From Triplophysa rosa (Eukaryota; Chordata; Actinopteri; Cypriniformes; Nemacheilidae): a stretch of 64,000 nucleotides of DNA. Position numbers and translations under genes: made by a program. This document shows, piece after piece, positions 1 through 12,200 of the stretch. The DNA is taken from NCBI RefSeq assembly GCF_024868665.1, contig NC_079910.1, positions 12,457,048 to 12,521,047 on the forward strand, given 5' to 3'. Positions within the stretch are counted from its first letter, which is position 1, and each line of letters starts with the position of its first letter. The notes under the pieces are model-generated. The model was given only the letters and a program-made list of their open reading frames with translations, was not told the DNA's origin and made no database searches.

Positions 1-1089
1 CAGCTCTTAATGTAACATGATAAGAAGACCAAATGGACAAAGTTAATTAAAAAGAGCTAGACAATTTGACGGTCTCGTTTCTTTTTTCTCGTCCTGTCTC
101 TTTGACAATAACAAAGACACGGTCTGTTAAACTCACAGCGGGAAGTGTGACGTTTCTCAGGAAATTCGCTGCAGAACAGTTTATTGGAAATAGGATTGAA
201 TACCGAAAAGTTGAAAATTCCAGTTGGCTTTACGGTCAGAGACGGATGTCTGAAGGGCCTTTCATCAGTTGTGTAGATGTATGTGTGTGTGTGTTGAATC
301 ACAGCCAGTTCTCGCACAGTCTCTCGTCTGATATCTGGGTTTTATCTTGTTCTGTTGTCTGTTACACAACCCACTTTACAACACACATTCATCTCCTGAT
401 TAGAAAGGCAGTGTTTAGCCCGTAGTATGTGATTGATACTTAACATGAAATAAATCTTAAACTTCTGATGTTTATAAAGAAAGTACCCATTGCATCAACT
501 ACTGTATACCCAATTACATAATAAATGATTGTTGATTTAATGCAATTTCCAAAAAATGATGGTTTATCCTTATCATTAATTTTGACACAGCAAAAATAGC
601 TTTGTTTTTTAATTCACGTCAAATCTGTAGTGCAAACACAAATCACATCCATTTGCTTGCAGTTTGCATGCCGACATCATTTGGTATGTAAATATAACCA
701 CGGTTCGGCCGCAAATGAAACGCCGACTATTGCTGTAATTCATCTAAATTTAAACGCAAATGCAGACAGACGGACGGATTAGAAACGCGAATCAGAATGA
801 CAGCCACCACCCCCCGTCCCCCCCGGTAGACGGAATGGATGGCGAGCCGATCTTGGTCAAGAATGCCAGGGCCGACTTTAAGTCCCAATCCGCCCCTGGT
901 GCTTGTTAATATAATGTAAATGAATGTGCCCGTATGCCGAGCACCAGGGTTGGCGGAGCATAAATGGGACGCAGATGGGACCCTCGCCCTCAGTTTTGTT
1001 ATAGCGCGACGCTCCGTTAACCCTTACTGGAGATTGGCACGGGGCGGGGGTGAGGGGGGTAATAAATCGAAACCAATGGGGCTCAAGGT

Positions 1090-1248
1090 TACAACACATC
1101 AATCCTGAGAGAGTGGATCAGGGAGAACAGACGAGTGAGAATGGAATTATAGCAGGAGAGAGACAGAGAGAGAGAGAGCTGTGGGGGGAGAAGGGAAGTG
1201 CGGAGAGAGAAGAGCGCACATGAGTGAGCGCAGTCGTGAGAGCGAGCG

Positions 1249-1289
<41 letters not shown>

Positions 1290-1494
1290 TATAGCTACAA
1301 CGCAGTGACCTACCGAGCCAGATGAGCGAGTGCAGTGTGTGAGAGAAGAGAGGAGTGTTGCCGCGGTATCTTGTTATCAAGGATCGTATTAAGATGCTCC
1401 CGTAGCCCTCACGCTCCACATCTGGATATTTTTACTTTCTAAGTGGGATGAGCAGCCGCTCGGAGCGAGACCAATCTGACATCAACACCATGAG
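1090..1494 (+). other. sulf2: Probable non-coding first exon / 5' UTR of sulf2
   Basis: A purine-rich stretch with a long GA run, typical of fish 5' UTRs, ends in a plausible donor (ATGAG before GTACTG, at 1494/1495). The next acceptor is at 6030-6031, in front of the exon with the sulf2 start codon. The 5' boundary is a guess; no TATA box or clear transcription start was recognised. Placement rests on position and splice-site appearance only. Confidence 0.35.
1251..1287. repeat. (GA)n microsatellite
   Basis: An uninterrupted run of about 18 GA dinucleotides lies inside the presumed sulf2 5' exon; shorter GA runs flank it from about 1153. Confidence 0.9.
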
Positions 1495-4400
1495 GTACTG
1501 AGAATGAAAGAGATGTTTGAAAGCAGAAGATAGGGATGGCAGCAATAACAAGCTGGAGTGAAAGAGATTTGAAAGGATGAAACAGTAAAGCATGGATGGA
1601 TGTGTGGTGTTTTCCTGAAAGTTTGTGCCTTTGTGGAACTGAACATTAACCCAGATTGTAAGTTTGTTGTTGTGAGGGTGGTGTTTTCTGTCTTTAAACT
1701 TGCTCTTTTTTTATTTTGTCATTCTTTAAACTGCAGATGCATATTCAAATCAATATTGTAATAAAAAATTAAGTTATGTAAGGAAATGACATCCTTCCAT
1801 TTAAACATATTTACAGCTTTTCTAAAGCAACTTGAAGTGCATTAAAACTATTTTTTGTTGTCGGCAAGTCGATCTTGGCATTGTTAGCACCAAACTCTAC
1901 CGCTACAGGAACACATATTTATCATCTTTACTACTCACAGCTAGTTTGGCCTGATTTGTAAAAGTGTTGTGAATAAATGTGTGAGGAAAGTCTCTGTGCA
2001 ATCGAATGTCCAGTATATCCTGTTTTTCTTATCATATTTATAGCCGTTGTCTTTACGGTCCTCTTGAGGACTGCTGGTACAGCAGCGACTGTCTCTGTCT
2101 CATTCTCTTGCGATTGGACTGTCCGTATATTGTGTTGTAGACAAAAGCAGATATGGTGTGAATGCAACAACAAAGTGAAAGCTAAGAAGAATATTTAAGG
2201 AGGTCTGTGTGGTGTTGAGATAGATTTTGAGATGGTAGTAAAACATTTCTCATTTAACTTCAGATAATATAATACATCTTGTAAATAAGGTATGTAAAGG
2301 GTCAGATTGCGTCCGCAGCTCTTGAGGATACACGCTACTTAAGGACGTTCTCAGATTCATCTTGCGTTTTCAACAAATAAGCAGAGATCTGTAAGTAAGC
2401 CTTTAAGGGTCATGGTCACATTTTCCAAGAAGAACGTTAATGTAGGACCCATGTAAATTTAATCTATGCTGTTAAATAGTAGACACAGACCACATAGAGA
2501 AAAATGGAAGAGTAATGAGTAAACGCAAGCTACTTATTAAACTCCATCATGTGCTTTATCATCTTCCAGAATTATTTAAAAAATCACCTTATTCTGTCAT
2601 TCTAAATAGAACTATATTTTATAGACCTTGATGGGCTAACCTGCCAAATAACTGTGTGATTTCTATTAATATAATAATAAGAGATTATTTCTTTCTTCAT
2701 CTGTTGACAGTTTTCACTGTGTTAAAGGGTTCTTACCATGGTTGTGCTTGAATGACGGCACACAGAGTGCAGCCGAGTATGCATTTCATCTTTTCATCAA
2801 TACACTGTTGGTGTTGCTAAGAATAGCATTTTAAATGTTCTGCATCAGTTTATTTGACGGGAAAAATGTGTTTCTGCACTATATTTGATCGCAGACATTT
2901 TATTGAATAAATAGGTTTTTTTATATTTGTATTTGTCTAACTAAAAAAACGTTTTTTTTGCAAATCAGTTCACCAAATGCTTTGTAAGATCAAATCAAAA
3001 ATGAAGACTCCACAAGTCTATGCAAAACTCGTTGATCTGTGATATCCAGCATGACCTTAAAATGTTGACTGCTTTGACATTTTCTAAAAAAAGACTTTAA
3101 AAGTCACATTTTATGTACAAATATATATATGTGAGTGTGAAACTACAATCTGTCATGCATTTTTATGTTGAAGGGTAATTAAACAAATATCGCCATCTGT
3201 GTGTCAAAGCAAAAAGCTGTTGGTTAAGTCTGTTTTATTTGTTAGTTCAGGCAGAATAAGGACAGATTGACATCTGTGTGCTGTTGGTTTCGGCGTGTAG
3301 TCACGTATAGACGCTTTTGGAGGATTCACTCAGAATGAATCGCACCCGCTGATAGTGACGCTCATTTGCACACACTGTCTGTGTTGTTTTAGCGAGGAAT
3401 TATGCAAATCAGTAAACGGTGCAAACACATGTAATTTTGTGCTAAATGTAGTTTGCACTGCTCAGTTCCTGCAGGTTGATTTTGTGCGCTGGGTTGCGAG
3501 GGAAGCAAGAATATTGCGATCTGGCATATTTGAATTGTCTCTTTTAAATTCTAAAAGTATGATGTTTGGAAATATGGGTGATTATAAACACTCTCATCCC
3601 CTATTCATCATCTGCTTTCCGCGAGTTTTAGTGCATCTATCAAATTGCACTGTTTTAAATAAGATGCCATTTACAGACGCCTTATTTGCATTCTGTAGAC
3701 AGGAAGGATGTTTGCATTGAAAAGAATCACAATTATTTTTTATTGACACATATTGGAGAGAGGACTGAAAATTATGCAAGAAATGTCAGATTCAACCTGT
3801 GTCGCCTGCACGAGCATCATAGATGCACATTCTCTCCTCCATCATCAACGACATCAACCACAGTCACACGCACATACTTCGTGAGACATGTGAAACAAGC
3901 AACATGAGCTCCTTTGATAAAGGAGCTAAAACATGTCTAAGAGATGCATTACAATATTAAAGAGTCGCCTTCTTGTGATAACTTGGTGAATGTGATGTTC
4001 TCAGCATGGATTTGATCTTTGACTCAAAGCTTTGAAACATCTCTCAAAGCTGCTACATCCCTCTTCTCCGGACCTCTTGAACTCAGTCTGGTTCCTCTGT
4101 GTTCCTCTGGTTATCACACTCTGACTCTCTTCTGCCCCCCTGCCCGCCCTCCCTCCTTCAGATTAGTCCCCGCTGTGTGTATTTAGCTCATGGTGGGTAG
4201 CAGTAGGTGGTGTTTTATTTTCCAGTACAGATTAGTAGCTGAGAGGGGGATTCCATCCTATTAAATTATTCATGCTTAAGAAATGATTACAGTGCATGAA
4301 ACAGCATTGTGCATCAATAAAAGCCTCACCCCAGACCCTGTCAGTGTGTTCATGTGTGTGTTCAAATTAAATCCAGATGATCCTAATTCACTGGGTTTAA

Positions 4401-5106
4401 ATTATGTGGAGATCATAATGCAAATCGGTCCAAAAGCATGTCGTGTTTTATCACATAAGCTCAGATGTTTAATATCACTTGTGTTCTCTAGGAAAACACA
4501 CCACTCACATCTGTGTCAATAGAAATGCAATGTTACCGTATGTGTTGTGGTATTAAAACTAGTGTCATTTTGTGTATTTACTGAAAAATAAATAGGAAAT
4601 TCTCGACTGTAATGCTGCGGCTGTTGTGGGTGGTTGCTGGGGCGTTGTTATGAGGTTGCGTAAATGTTCTGAATGGTTTTCGTGGCATTGCTTGATGGTT
4701 TCTGAGCTGTACTGACTAACTGCAATTGTCGGTGTTTTATTGTCAAATCTGCCTAAATTTAAATGATATTCCGGTTTGAGATGTGGCATTTTTATTGTAA
4801 GTCTGTGATATGTTTTCCACCCAATTTTCCATAATTCAGGCAAAAATTCTAAATCTGATCATTTAAAATAAGTTTAAAAAATTAGATGGGAAAAGTGCAT
4901 TTGGGTAAATCATACATGTGTCCTCTATGGTGTGACATAACAAAATTTAGAAAACAAACTGTTAATAATATTGCATTGTTTTATATTATTAATATTTATA
5001 TTTTTCAAATAAAATAGCATAAGAGAGATTTATCTTCATTGTTAGTGTTTTTCTACATGTTTGCCATCACATCACAAATTTGCGTATTAGTCTGTGAAAA
5101 ACTACC

Positions 5107-5166
5107 CATTTACATTTATTCATTTAGAAAATGTTTTCATCCAAAGCGACTTACATGAGGGCACAT
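5107..5166 (+). repeat. Common teleost dispersed repeat (TTCATTTAG...CCAAAGCGACTTACA)
   Basis: The pair of motifs TTACATTTATTCATTTAG and CCAAAGCGACTTACA is a very common signature in fish genomes. Only the core is present. Related TTATCCAAAGTGT cores occur at 7149 and 7367. Confidence 0.6.
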
Positions 5167-5172
5167 TTATAA

Positions 5173-5437
5173 AAATAAAAATTCTGTCATCATTTATTTA
5201 CTTCATATACTTCATCATTTATTTACATTCAAAACACATTTGTAAAACACAAAGATTTTTTGTCCCAGTGGTTTTGTGTCCATACAATTGAAGTCAATGG
5301 GGTCCAGTGTTGTTCGATTACCAACATTCTTTGAAATATCTTTTTTTGTGTTCTGCAGGAGAAAGAAAGTCATACAGGTTTGAAAGACATGAGGATGAAA
5401 AAAGAATAAAATAATTTTTGTTTTTGGTTGAACTACC
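5173..5437. mobile_element. Palindromic MITE, 'AGTTCACCC' family, degraded copy
   Basis: It carries the family hallmarks: TTCTGTCATCATTTA near the left end, a central 'GAAGTCAATGGGGTCCA', then TTGTGTTCTGCAG, GAAAGTCATACAGGTTTGAA and TTTTTGGTTGAACTA at the right end. The left end is eroded. Confidence 0.65.
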
Positions 5438-6031
5438 AGTAAGCATAATCTACAAAGTTAGTATGTTTACTTGTAAGAATAGATGATGGTAGGGAAAGAT
5501 CAACAACATAAACTGAGATTTGTTTTAAACAAAGTTAAACGTGGAAAGTACAACTCACAACAAGCTGCACAATTTTCACATCTGTAGCACAAATGATGAA
5601 GGTGGAGTTACACGCTCACTATAAGTGGGTCATACGTTTGAATCTCTAACCAGAATAGTGACAGTGATGCTTGCTTTTGCACACACTTAATGAGCTACTG
5701 TCTCGCTATAGCATTTGGTTAACTTTCTTGTGATTTTTTTGTTCTTGAAAGCACGGTGTGAAAGTTTCTCTGCTTCTGTGAGTCTGAGAAGTGATATTTT
5801 CGTGAGCAGAACGCAGTGTTATGCATGTTACATTGTGTACAGAGAACATTTCCGCACAGAGTCTTCAGAGCAACTCTACTGAATAAATGTCAGAATCCTT
5901 AGTCTCAAAATGAAGTCAGTTTCTTCTCTAAAGATGATGCAAAATCTATGCTAAAAGTTGAAGTTTTGCTAAACATTCTTCTTGTTGAGTCTAAGTTAAG
6001 TGAACAAAATTTGAACCTTCTGTTCCCACAG

Positions 6032-6102
6032 GTGCCACGAGGTGAGATCGGTGTGAGCGAACGCCCCGACACGGTCAAGGGTTGGGGTCAGAGATCGTGG
6101 GC
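6032..6102 (+). other. sulf2: sulf2 5' UTR segment in the start-codon exon
   Basis: The segment runs from the acceptor (TTCCCACAG at 6023-6031) to the start ATG at 6103. The ATG has a good vertebrate context, with G at -3 and G at +4, and is the first in-frame ATG that yields a signal peptide. Confidence 0.7.
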
Positions 6103-6277
6103 ATGGCGACTCGAGGGCTGGTGGTCCGGCTCTTGGTGCTGCTGGGCGTGCTGGCCGTGGCTCATGCTTCTGTCTTCCTGTCCAATCAGAGGCAGAAGCC
6201 TCGATTTCAGCGTGACCGTCGTAACATTCGCCCCAACATCATCCTCATCCTCACTGATGACCAAGATATTGAACTGG
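6103..6277 (+). CDS. sulf2: sulf2 coding exon 1: signal peptide and first metal-binding motif
   Basis: Residues 1-58. Basic MATRGLVVR precedes a Leu/Val core, with likely signal cleavage after AHA (residue 22). [11 protein letters not shown] precedes the sulfatase strand [10 protein letters not shown]52 and D53 are the family's calcium ligands. Donor GTGAGT, phase 1. Confidence 0.97.
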
Positions 6278-9200
6278 GTGAGTGGAAAAACCCCTTACCT
6301 GTGGTCTCGCTGCATCACTTCCCGTCTCCTGTGTAAATACTGATTTGTTGTCCATCCGTATTGACCTTTTGAGTGTAAAGTGCACAGAGGATTTGGGACG
6401 TGTGTATGTTTGAGTTTGTGTGTTTTGACCTTTCTGCGTGAATCTGGAAAGGTGTGGTGATCCTGTCTGAAAAGGCCAAATTGAACTAGACTTCCTGTCT
6501 CCGTTTATATCAATTCGGCCCATCTGGCTGGATTTGGTGTATGTGTGTGTTTGATAGAGAGAGAGTCAAGGAAAGACTGGGAGCGATTGGAAATAAAAGC
6601 AGTTGCAAAGACAAGTAACCGAGACGTGTAACAAATGATCTGTGACTTCTGAATGTAAACCGTATATCACATATCGCTAAGCATACTATATATATTTATG
6701 CAGACACGGACAGCCTGTGTCATTTGATAGCACTCCAACACTGGATAGACCAATATATCTCCTTTTGTTAAAGGTATTGTCACCAACAGAGAATGAATAA
6801 ATAAAGTGATATCTTTACCCTGTCACAGTCTGGTGCAGTGTAATTCAATAGTGCAAACGGCATGCGTGATGTCTATGTGACAACAACACCTGCAGTTTCT
6901 CAAATGGTTTATCCAATTTTAGTGTTTTAAATGTTGTGGTTTTGAACGCATTTGTTTTCAACATATCCTCCAACCCATACAACAGAATAGGTCTTGTGTC
7001 ACTTCAAATACAGTACGACCCACAGAAATGAGAGAGATGCCACGGAAACATTTGCCTTAATGTTTTGTTAGAGCATAACACCAGGAGCGCAAGGATAACT
7101 GGTTTGATCCCATTGACAAACTGATAAAAAGTATGCACTTTACATCGCTTATCCAAAGTGTAAGTATGCACTGTAAAAGCTGGAACACACTACACAACTT
7201 TTAAAATCTGAACATCACACACTTGCAGACTTTTTGAAAGTTTGCGGAGAAAAACAGGTCATCACACACTACACGATAAAATCTGCAGACTAGCACAGAC
7301 TTTCTGCAATAAGTCCAGACTGAAAATCTGGGCAAGTCTTGTAGTGTATTCCAGCATTAAGTCGCTTATCCAAAGTGTCAGCCAAATGCATAAATATAAA
7401 AGCAAATTTTGTGAATTTAATACTGGAGAAATTGTGAGTAAGGGACTATGGAGGACTAAACCTGCAAAAATTATAAATAAATAAATGTATAAATATATAA
7501 ACGAATAAATGTAATAATATGAAAATAAATAAAGGAATGTATGGTTTGATAAAACAAAATAATTCGTTTTAGCTATTATTGATCTTAGCTTTAACTTTTT
7601 TTTCATTTTTTAAATTGATTTATTATTTTTTGTGTCCATTTTTTAATTATTTTTTATTATTATTATTATATTATTTTTATATTATTTTATTTATCATTTC
7701 CTTTTATTTTTACATTTATTTATTTATACGTTTATTTATTTTTATATTTATTTATTATCGCATGTATTTATTTCCACTTTTATTTATTTATTCTTGAATT
7801 TATTCTTACTTTTCTGTGTCTTGTATGATAATTAGATGGGTTGGTCTTGCCTACTATTGGTTCAGCGTAGATTGCAGCGTTTGATCGATTACTCTTGACT
7901 TGTTTTGGACTAACGTCATGTCACTCACTGATCGTTTGCTTCGTGTATAACGTAAAGTAACTATGGCGGGCGCACAATTAGCTAGAGAGTTACGGCATTT
8001 AGCCAATGAAGTCGATAACCATGCATCAAATGACTATGTGTCATTTAGATTAGGTGCGCTTATTTATGTTTAAAAAAATACAGCAATATAGTTCTTCAAA
8101 TGGGACTATTAGTATAATAGACTTTAGTTGACACATTCTCTTTCTCTCATCCAGGCTCTATGCAGGTCATGAATAAGACTCGGCGGATCATGGAGCAGGG
8201 TGGGACCCACTTCTCCAACGCTTTCGTCACCACGCCCATGTGCTGTCCGTCACGCTCCTCCATGCTGACGGGAAAGTACGCCCATAACCACAACACCTAC
8301 ACCAACAACGAGAACTGCTCCTCACCCTCCTGGCAAGCCCAACATGAGCCGCGGACCTTTGGAGTTTATCTGAACAACACCGGCTACAGGACAGGTGATG
8401 AGCATTACTACATGCCAAACTATGATAGAAATGTTAATGCATTTTATCTACTGTGGTGTATGAACTTCCTGTGATATAAAACATTTGGCACGTATAATTG
8501 GTAGTGTTTTCATTTGTGTCCTTTAAGAACCGTTTCATTACTCAGAGCTGAAACCTGACAGTGTGTCTGTTGTGTTTTTCATACACGCTCACCAGAGACG
8601 CAGTTTGACAAGCCTCCGGGTCCCCACACACTCTTGAACACTCTCCCACAGACTCCGCACGAACATTGACATAATCTCTCCCCAACAGATGATTTTCATT
8701 ACACTGGAAACCTTTGGGCTGTTGTAGATGGTTTTGTGTATTTGTGTGTGTGGGGGTTTGTTTTGTTTGTTACATTGAAATAAAGCAAATCTACTATGTG
8801 CATGTAAACACACTATGAGCAGCTGGAAATGTTATGCACATGCACACACACCTGGCAGTGAGTCAGGCTCTTAGTGGTACCAGTGATCCATTAGAGCTCA
8901 CTTCCTCTAGTAGAGAGACGCAAGCCCGACCAGCATCCTCTAATGTAACATTTCTAATAGAAATATTCATCCATCTCCAGCTCCCGCCCTCTGTTCTATC
9001 TCTTAGTGTGTGTTTACTTAGATCAGTTTTCCACATATGTGTATTTTGATGGAATGTTTATTAGTAATATGCGACCTCGATTGTAAAAAGTGAGAGATTA
9101 GATTAGAAGCATCAAAGTAGTCAGAGCCATAAAAATGATGAAAATTGATAATGTGTGTTTATTGCTGTAAATCATAGATTATATTATAGATTTTGAGATA

Positions 9201-12200
9201 CAGTACTCCAACTGCCGTTTTTAATATAAATACAGAAATTATAGATTTGATTGATACTATGGTTTATCATTTTGCACAAAAATACCATATGTTGGCTTTT
9301 GAAAACATTGATTTCAATGTCCTTAGTCAATATTAAAGATATCAATTAGGGTTGTGCAACGATTAATCGCGATTAATTACATCCGAAATAAAAGTTGTGT
9401 TTACATAATATTTGTCTGTGTACTGTGCATATTAGTTTTGTATTTATAAACACATACATGTACGTGAATATATTTTTAGAAAAATAGAAAAATTAATAAA
9501 TGTTTAAATATAATTTAAATTAAATAAATACATGTAAATATTTCCAAAAAATAGATCTGTATATGTGTACGTGTGTGTGTTTATTAATACAAAATTTATA
9601 TACAGAGTACACAGACATTTATTATGTAAACACAAACTTCTAATCTGGTTGCTATTAATCGTGATTAATCGTTGCACAACCTTAATATCAATGTTATATT
9701 CTCACATAATGTTCTTTACATGTTTTTATGTAGAAAAGAGTAAATCCCAAAAAACGACTTTATCTGGGTTTTCGCATATACTGTACACTGCGTTCCAAAT
9801 TATTATGCAAATGATATCTTTCTCTGGTTTTCCTAATTTGTCGATGCAAATGACAGTCAGTATAATTTTCAAGTAATCAACAGTTAGGGTACATTTGGAA
9901 TTTTATTGAACAAACTTCCCACTGACAACAGTATTTATTTAAAAAATGAAAAACTCAAAATGCACTGTTCCAAATTATTATGCACAACAGAGTTTGAAAA
10001 CATTTCATAGGTTGTAAAAAACTGAAAATGGTCATTTGTTGAATTTGCAGCATTAGGAGGTCATATTTACTGAAATCAAAAGCTATTTCAATCAAAAACA
10101 TCCTAACAGGGCAAGTTACATGTTAACATAGGACCCCTTCTTTGATATCACCTTCACAATTCTTGCATCCATTGAACTTGTGAGTTTTTGGATAGTTTCT
10201 GATTGAATTTCTTTGCAGGATGTCAGAATAGCCTCCCAGAGCTGCTGTTTTGATGCTAACTGCCTCCCACCATCATAGATCTTTCGCTTGAGGATGCTCC
10301 AAAGGTTCTCAATAGGGTTGAGGTCAGGGGAGGATGGTGGCCACACCATGAGTTTCTCTCCTTTTATGCCCATAGCAGCCAATGACACAGAGGTATTCTT
10401 TGCAGCATGAGATGGTGCATTGTCATGCATGAAGATGATTTTGCTACGGAAGGCATGGTTCTTCTTTTTGTACCATGGAAGAAAGTGCTCAGTCAGAAAC
10501 TCTACATACCTTGCAGAGTTCATTTTCACACCTTCAGGGACCCTAAAGGGGCCCACCAGCTGTCTCCCCATGATTCCAGCCCAAAACATGACTCCGCCAC
10601 CTCCTTGCTGACGTCGCAGCCTTGTTGGGACATGGTGGCCATCCACCAACCATCCACTACTCCATCCATCTGGACCATCCAGGGTTGCACGGCACTCATC
10701 AGTAAACAAGACTGTTTGAAAATTAGTCTTCATGTATGTGTGGGCCCACTGCAACCGTTTCTGCTTGTGAGCATTGGTTAGGGGTGGCCGAATAGTAGGT
10801 TTATGCACAACTGCAAGCATCTGGAGGATCCTACACCTTGAGGTTTTCGGGACTCCCGAGGCACCAGCAGCTTCAAATACCTGTTTGCTGCTTTGCAATG
10901 GCATTTTTGCAGCTGCTCTCTTAATCCGATGAATTTGTCTGGAAGAAACCTTCCTCATTCTGCCTTTATCTGCACGAACCCTTCTGTGCTCTGAATCAGC
11001 CACAAATCTCTTCACAGTACGATGATCTCGCTTAAGTTTTCGTGAAATATCTAATGTTTTCATACCTTGTCCAAGACATTGCACTATTTGACGCTTTTCG
11101 GCAGCAGACAGATCCTTTTTCTTTCCCATATTGCTTGAAACCTGTGGCCTGCTTAATAATGTGGAACGTCCTTCTTAAGTAGTTTTCCTTTAATTGGGCT
11201 CACCTGGCAAACTACTTATCACAGGTGTCTGAGATTGATTTCAGTGATCCAAAGAGCACTGAGACACAATACCATCCATAAGTTTAATTGAACAATATAA
11301 AATTAAATGTTTACGACACTTAAATCCAATTTGCATAATAATTTGGAACGCAGTGTATATAAATATGTATGTACAGTACTTTTGTTGTACTCTACTACTG
11401 TACATTTGTACAAGTTAAAACGCCTCTAAGTATAATCTTGAAATTATTGAATTGTGTTTACTAATATGGCCCTAAATACTAACTATGCTGTCTTGTGTGT
11501 TTATTGTCCCAGGATTCTTCGGGAAGTATCTGAATGAGTATAATGGTACTTACATTCCTCCGGGCTGGAAGGAGTGGGTCGCCATGGTGAAGAACTCCCG
11601 CTTTTACAACTACACCCTGTGCAGGAACGGTGTCCGAGAGAAACACGGGTTTGAGTACTCGAAGGTCAGTGTTAAAACAAAAGTAACAACTTTATTAAAT
11701 TTCCTCCCTTCCATGTCAGTCTCTAACGCGCGGCCAGAAGAGTATGTAACACATGCGTGTGGTGCTGATAGAGAACAGCGGCTGCTGCGTCTGCTCAACA
11801 CACATGTCGCGTGCTCTTCTGAATGCGCGTTTTCATCCTTTGGTGGAGGTCTCCTTCAATATATCCTTCTTCCATTTTCTTCCATCTCTTCCTAACCAGT
11901 TTGAGTGATAAAGTGTGATTTAATATAGTCACTGTCTTTAAAGGTCAGAGGTCATCTATCACAACAAAAATTCTTATTATTATACTAAACATCCTTAAAA
12001 CATGATATTTTCACTTGAAAATAAAAAATATTTATGTTTTCATTTAAGAAAAATCTAACTAACCTCTGTCATGTTTTTATCTAAAACAAAAAACTCTGCC
12101 AGTGGGGTACCAAATATTATTATTTTTCCTGGTTGTTATTTTTCTAACCTCCCTAACAAACATATTTTTCTTGTTTTATGTAAAAACAGAACAAAATGTT

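Larger units (their letters stand above)
1495..6031 (+). other. sulf2: sulf2 intron 1 (inferred)
   Basis: AT-rich, with no coding exon recognised. It holds a short dispersed repeat (5107-5166) and a degraded palindromic MITE (5173-5437). A GGTTGCTGGGG-type fragment lies near 4620-4700. I saw nothing else assignable. Confidence 0.4.

Noticed and set aside
1147..1419. 90-residue open frame on the - strand
   Set aside because: Complement of the GA-rich 5' exon; Ser/Leu low-complexity.
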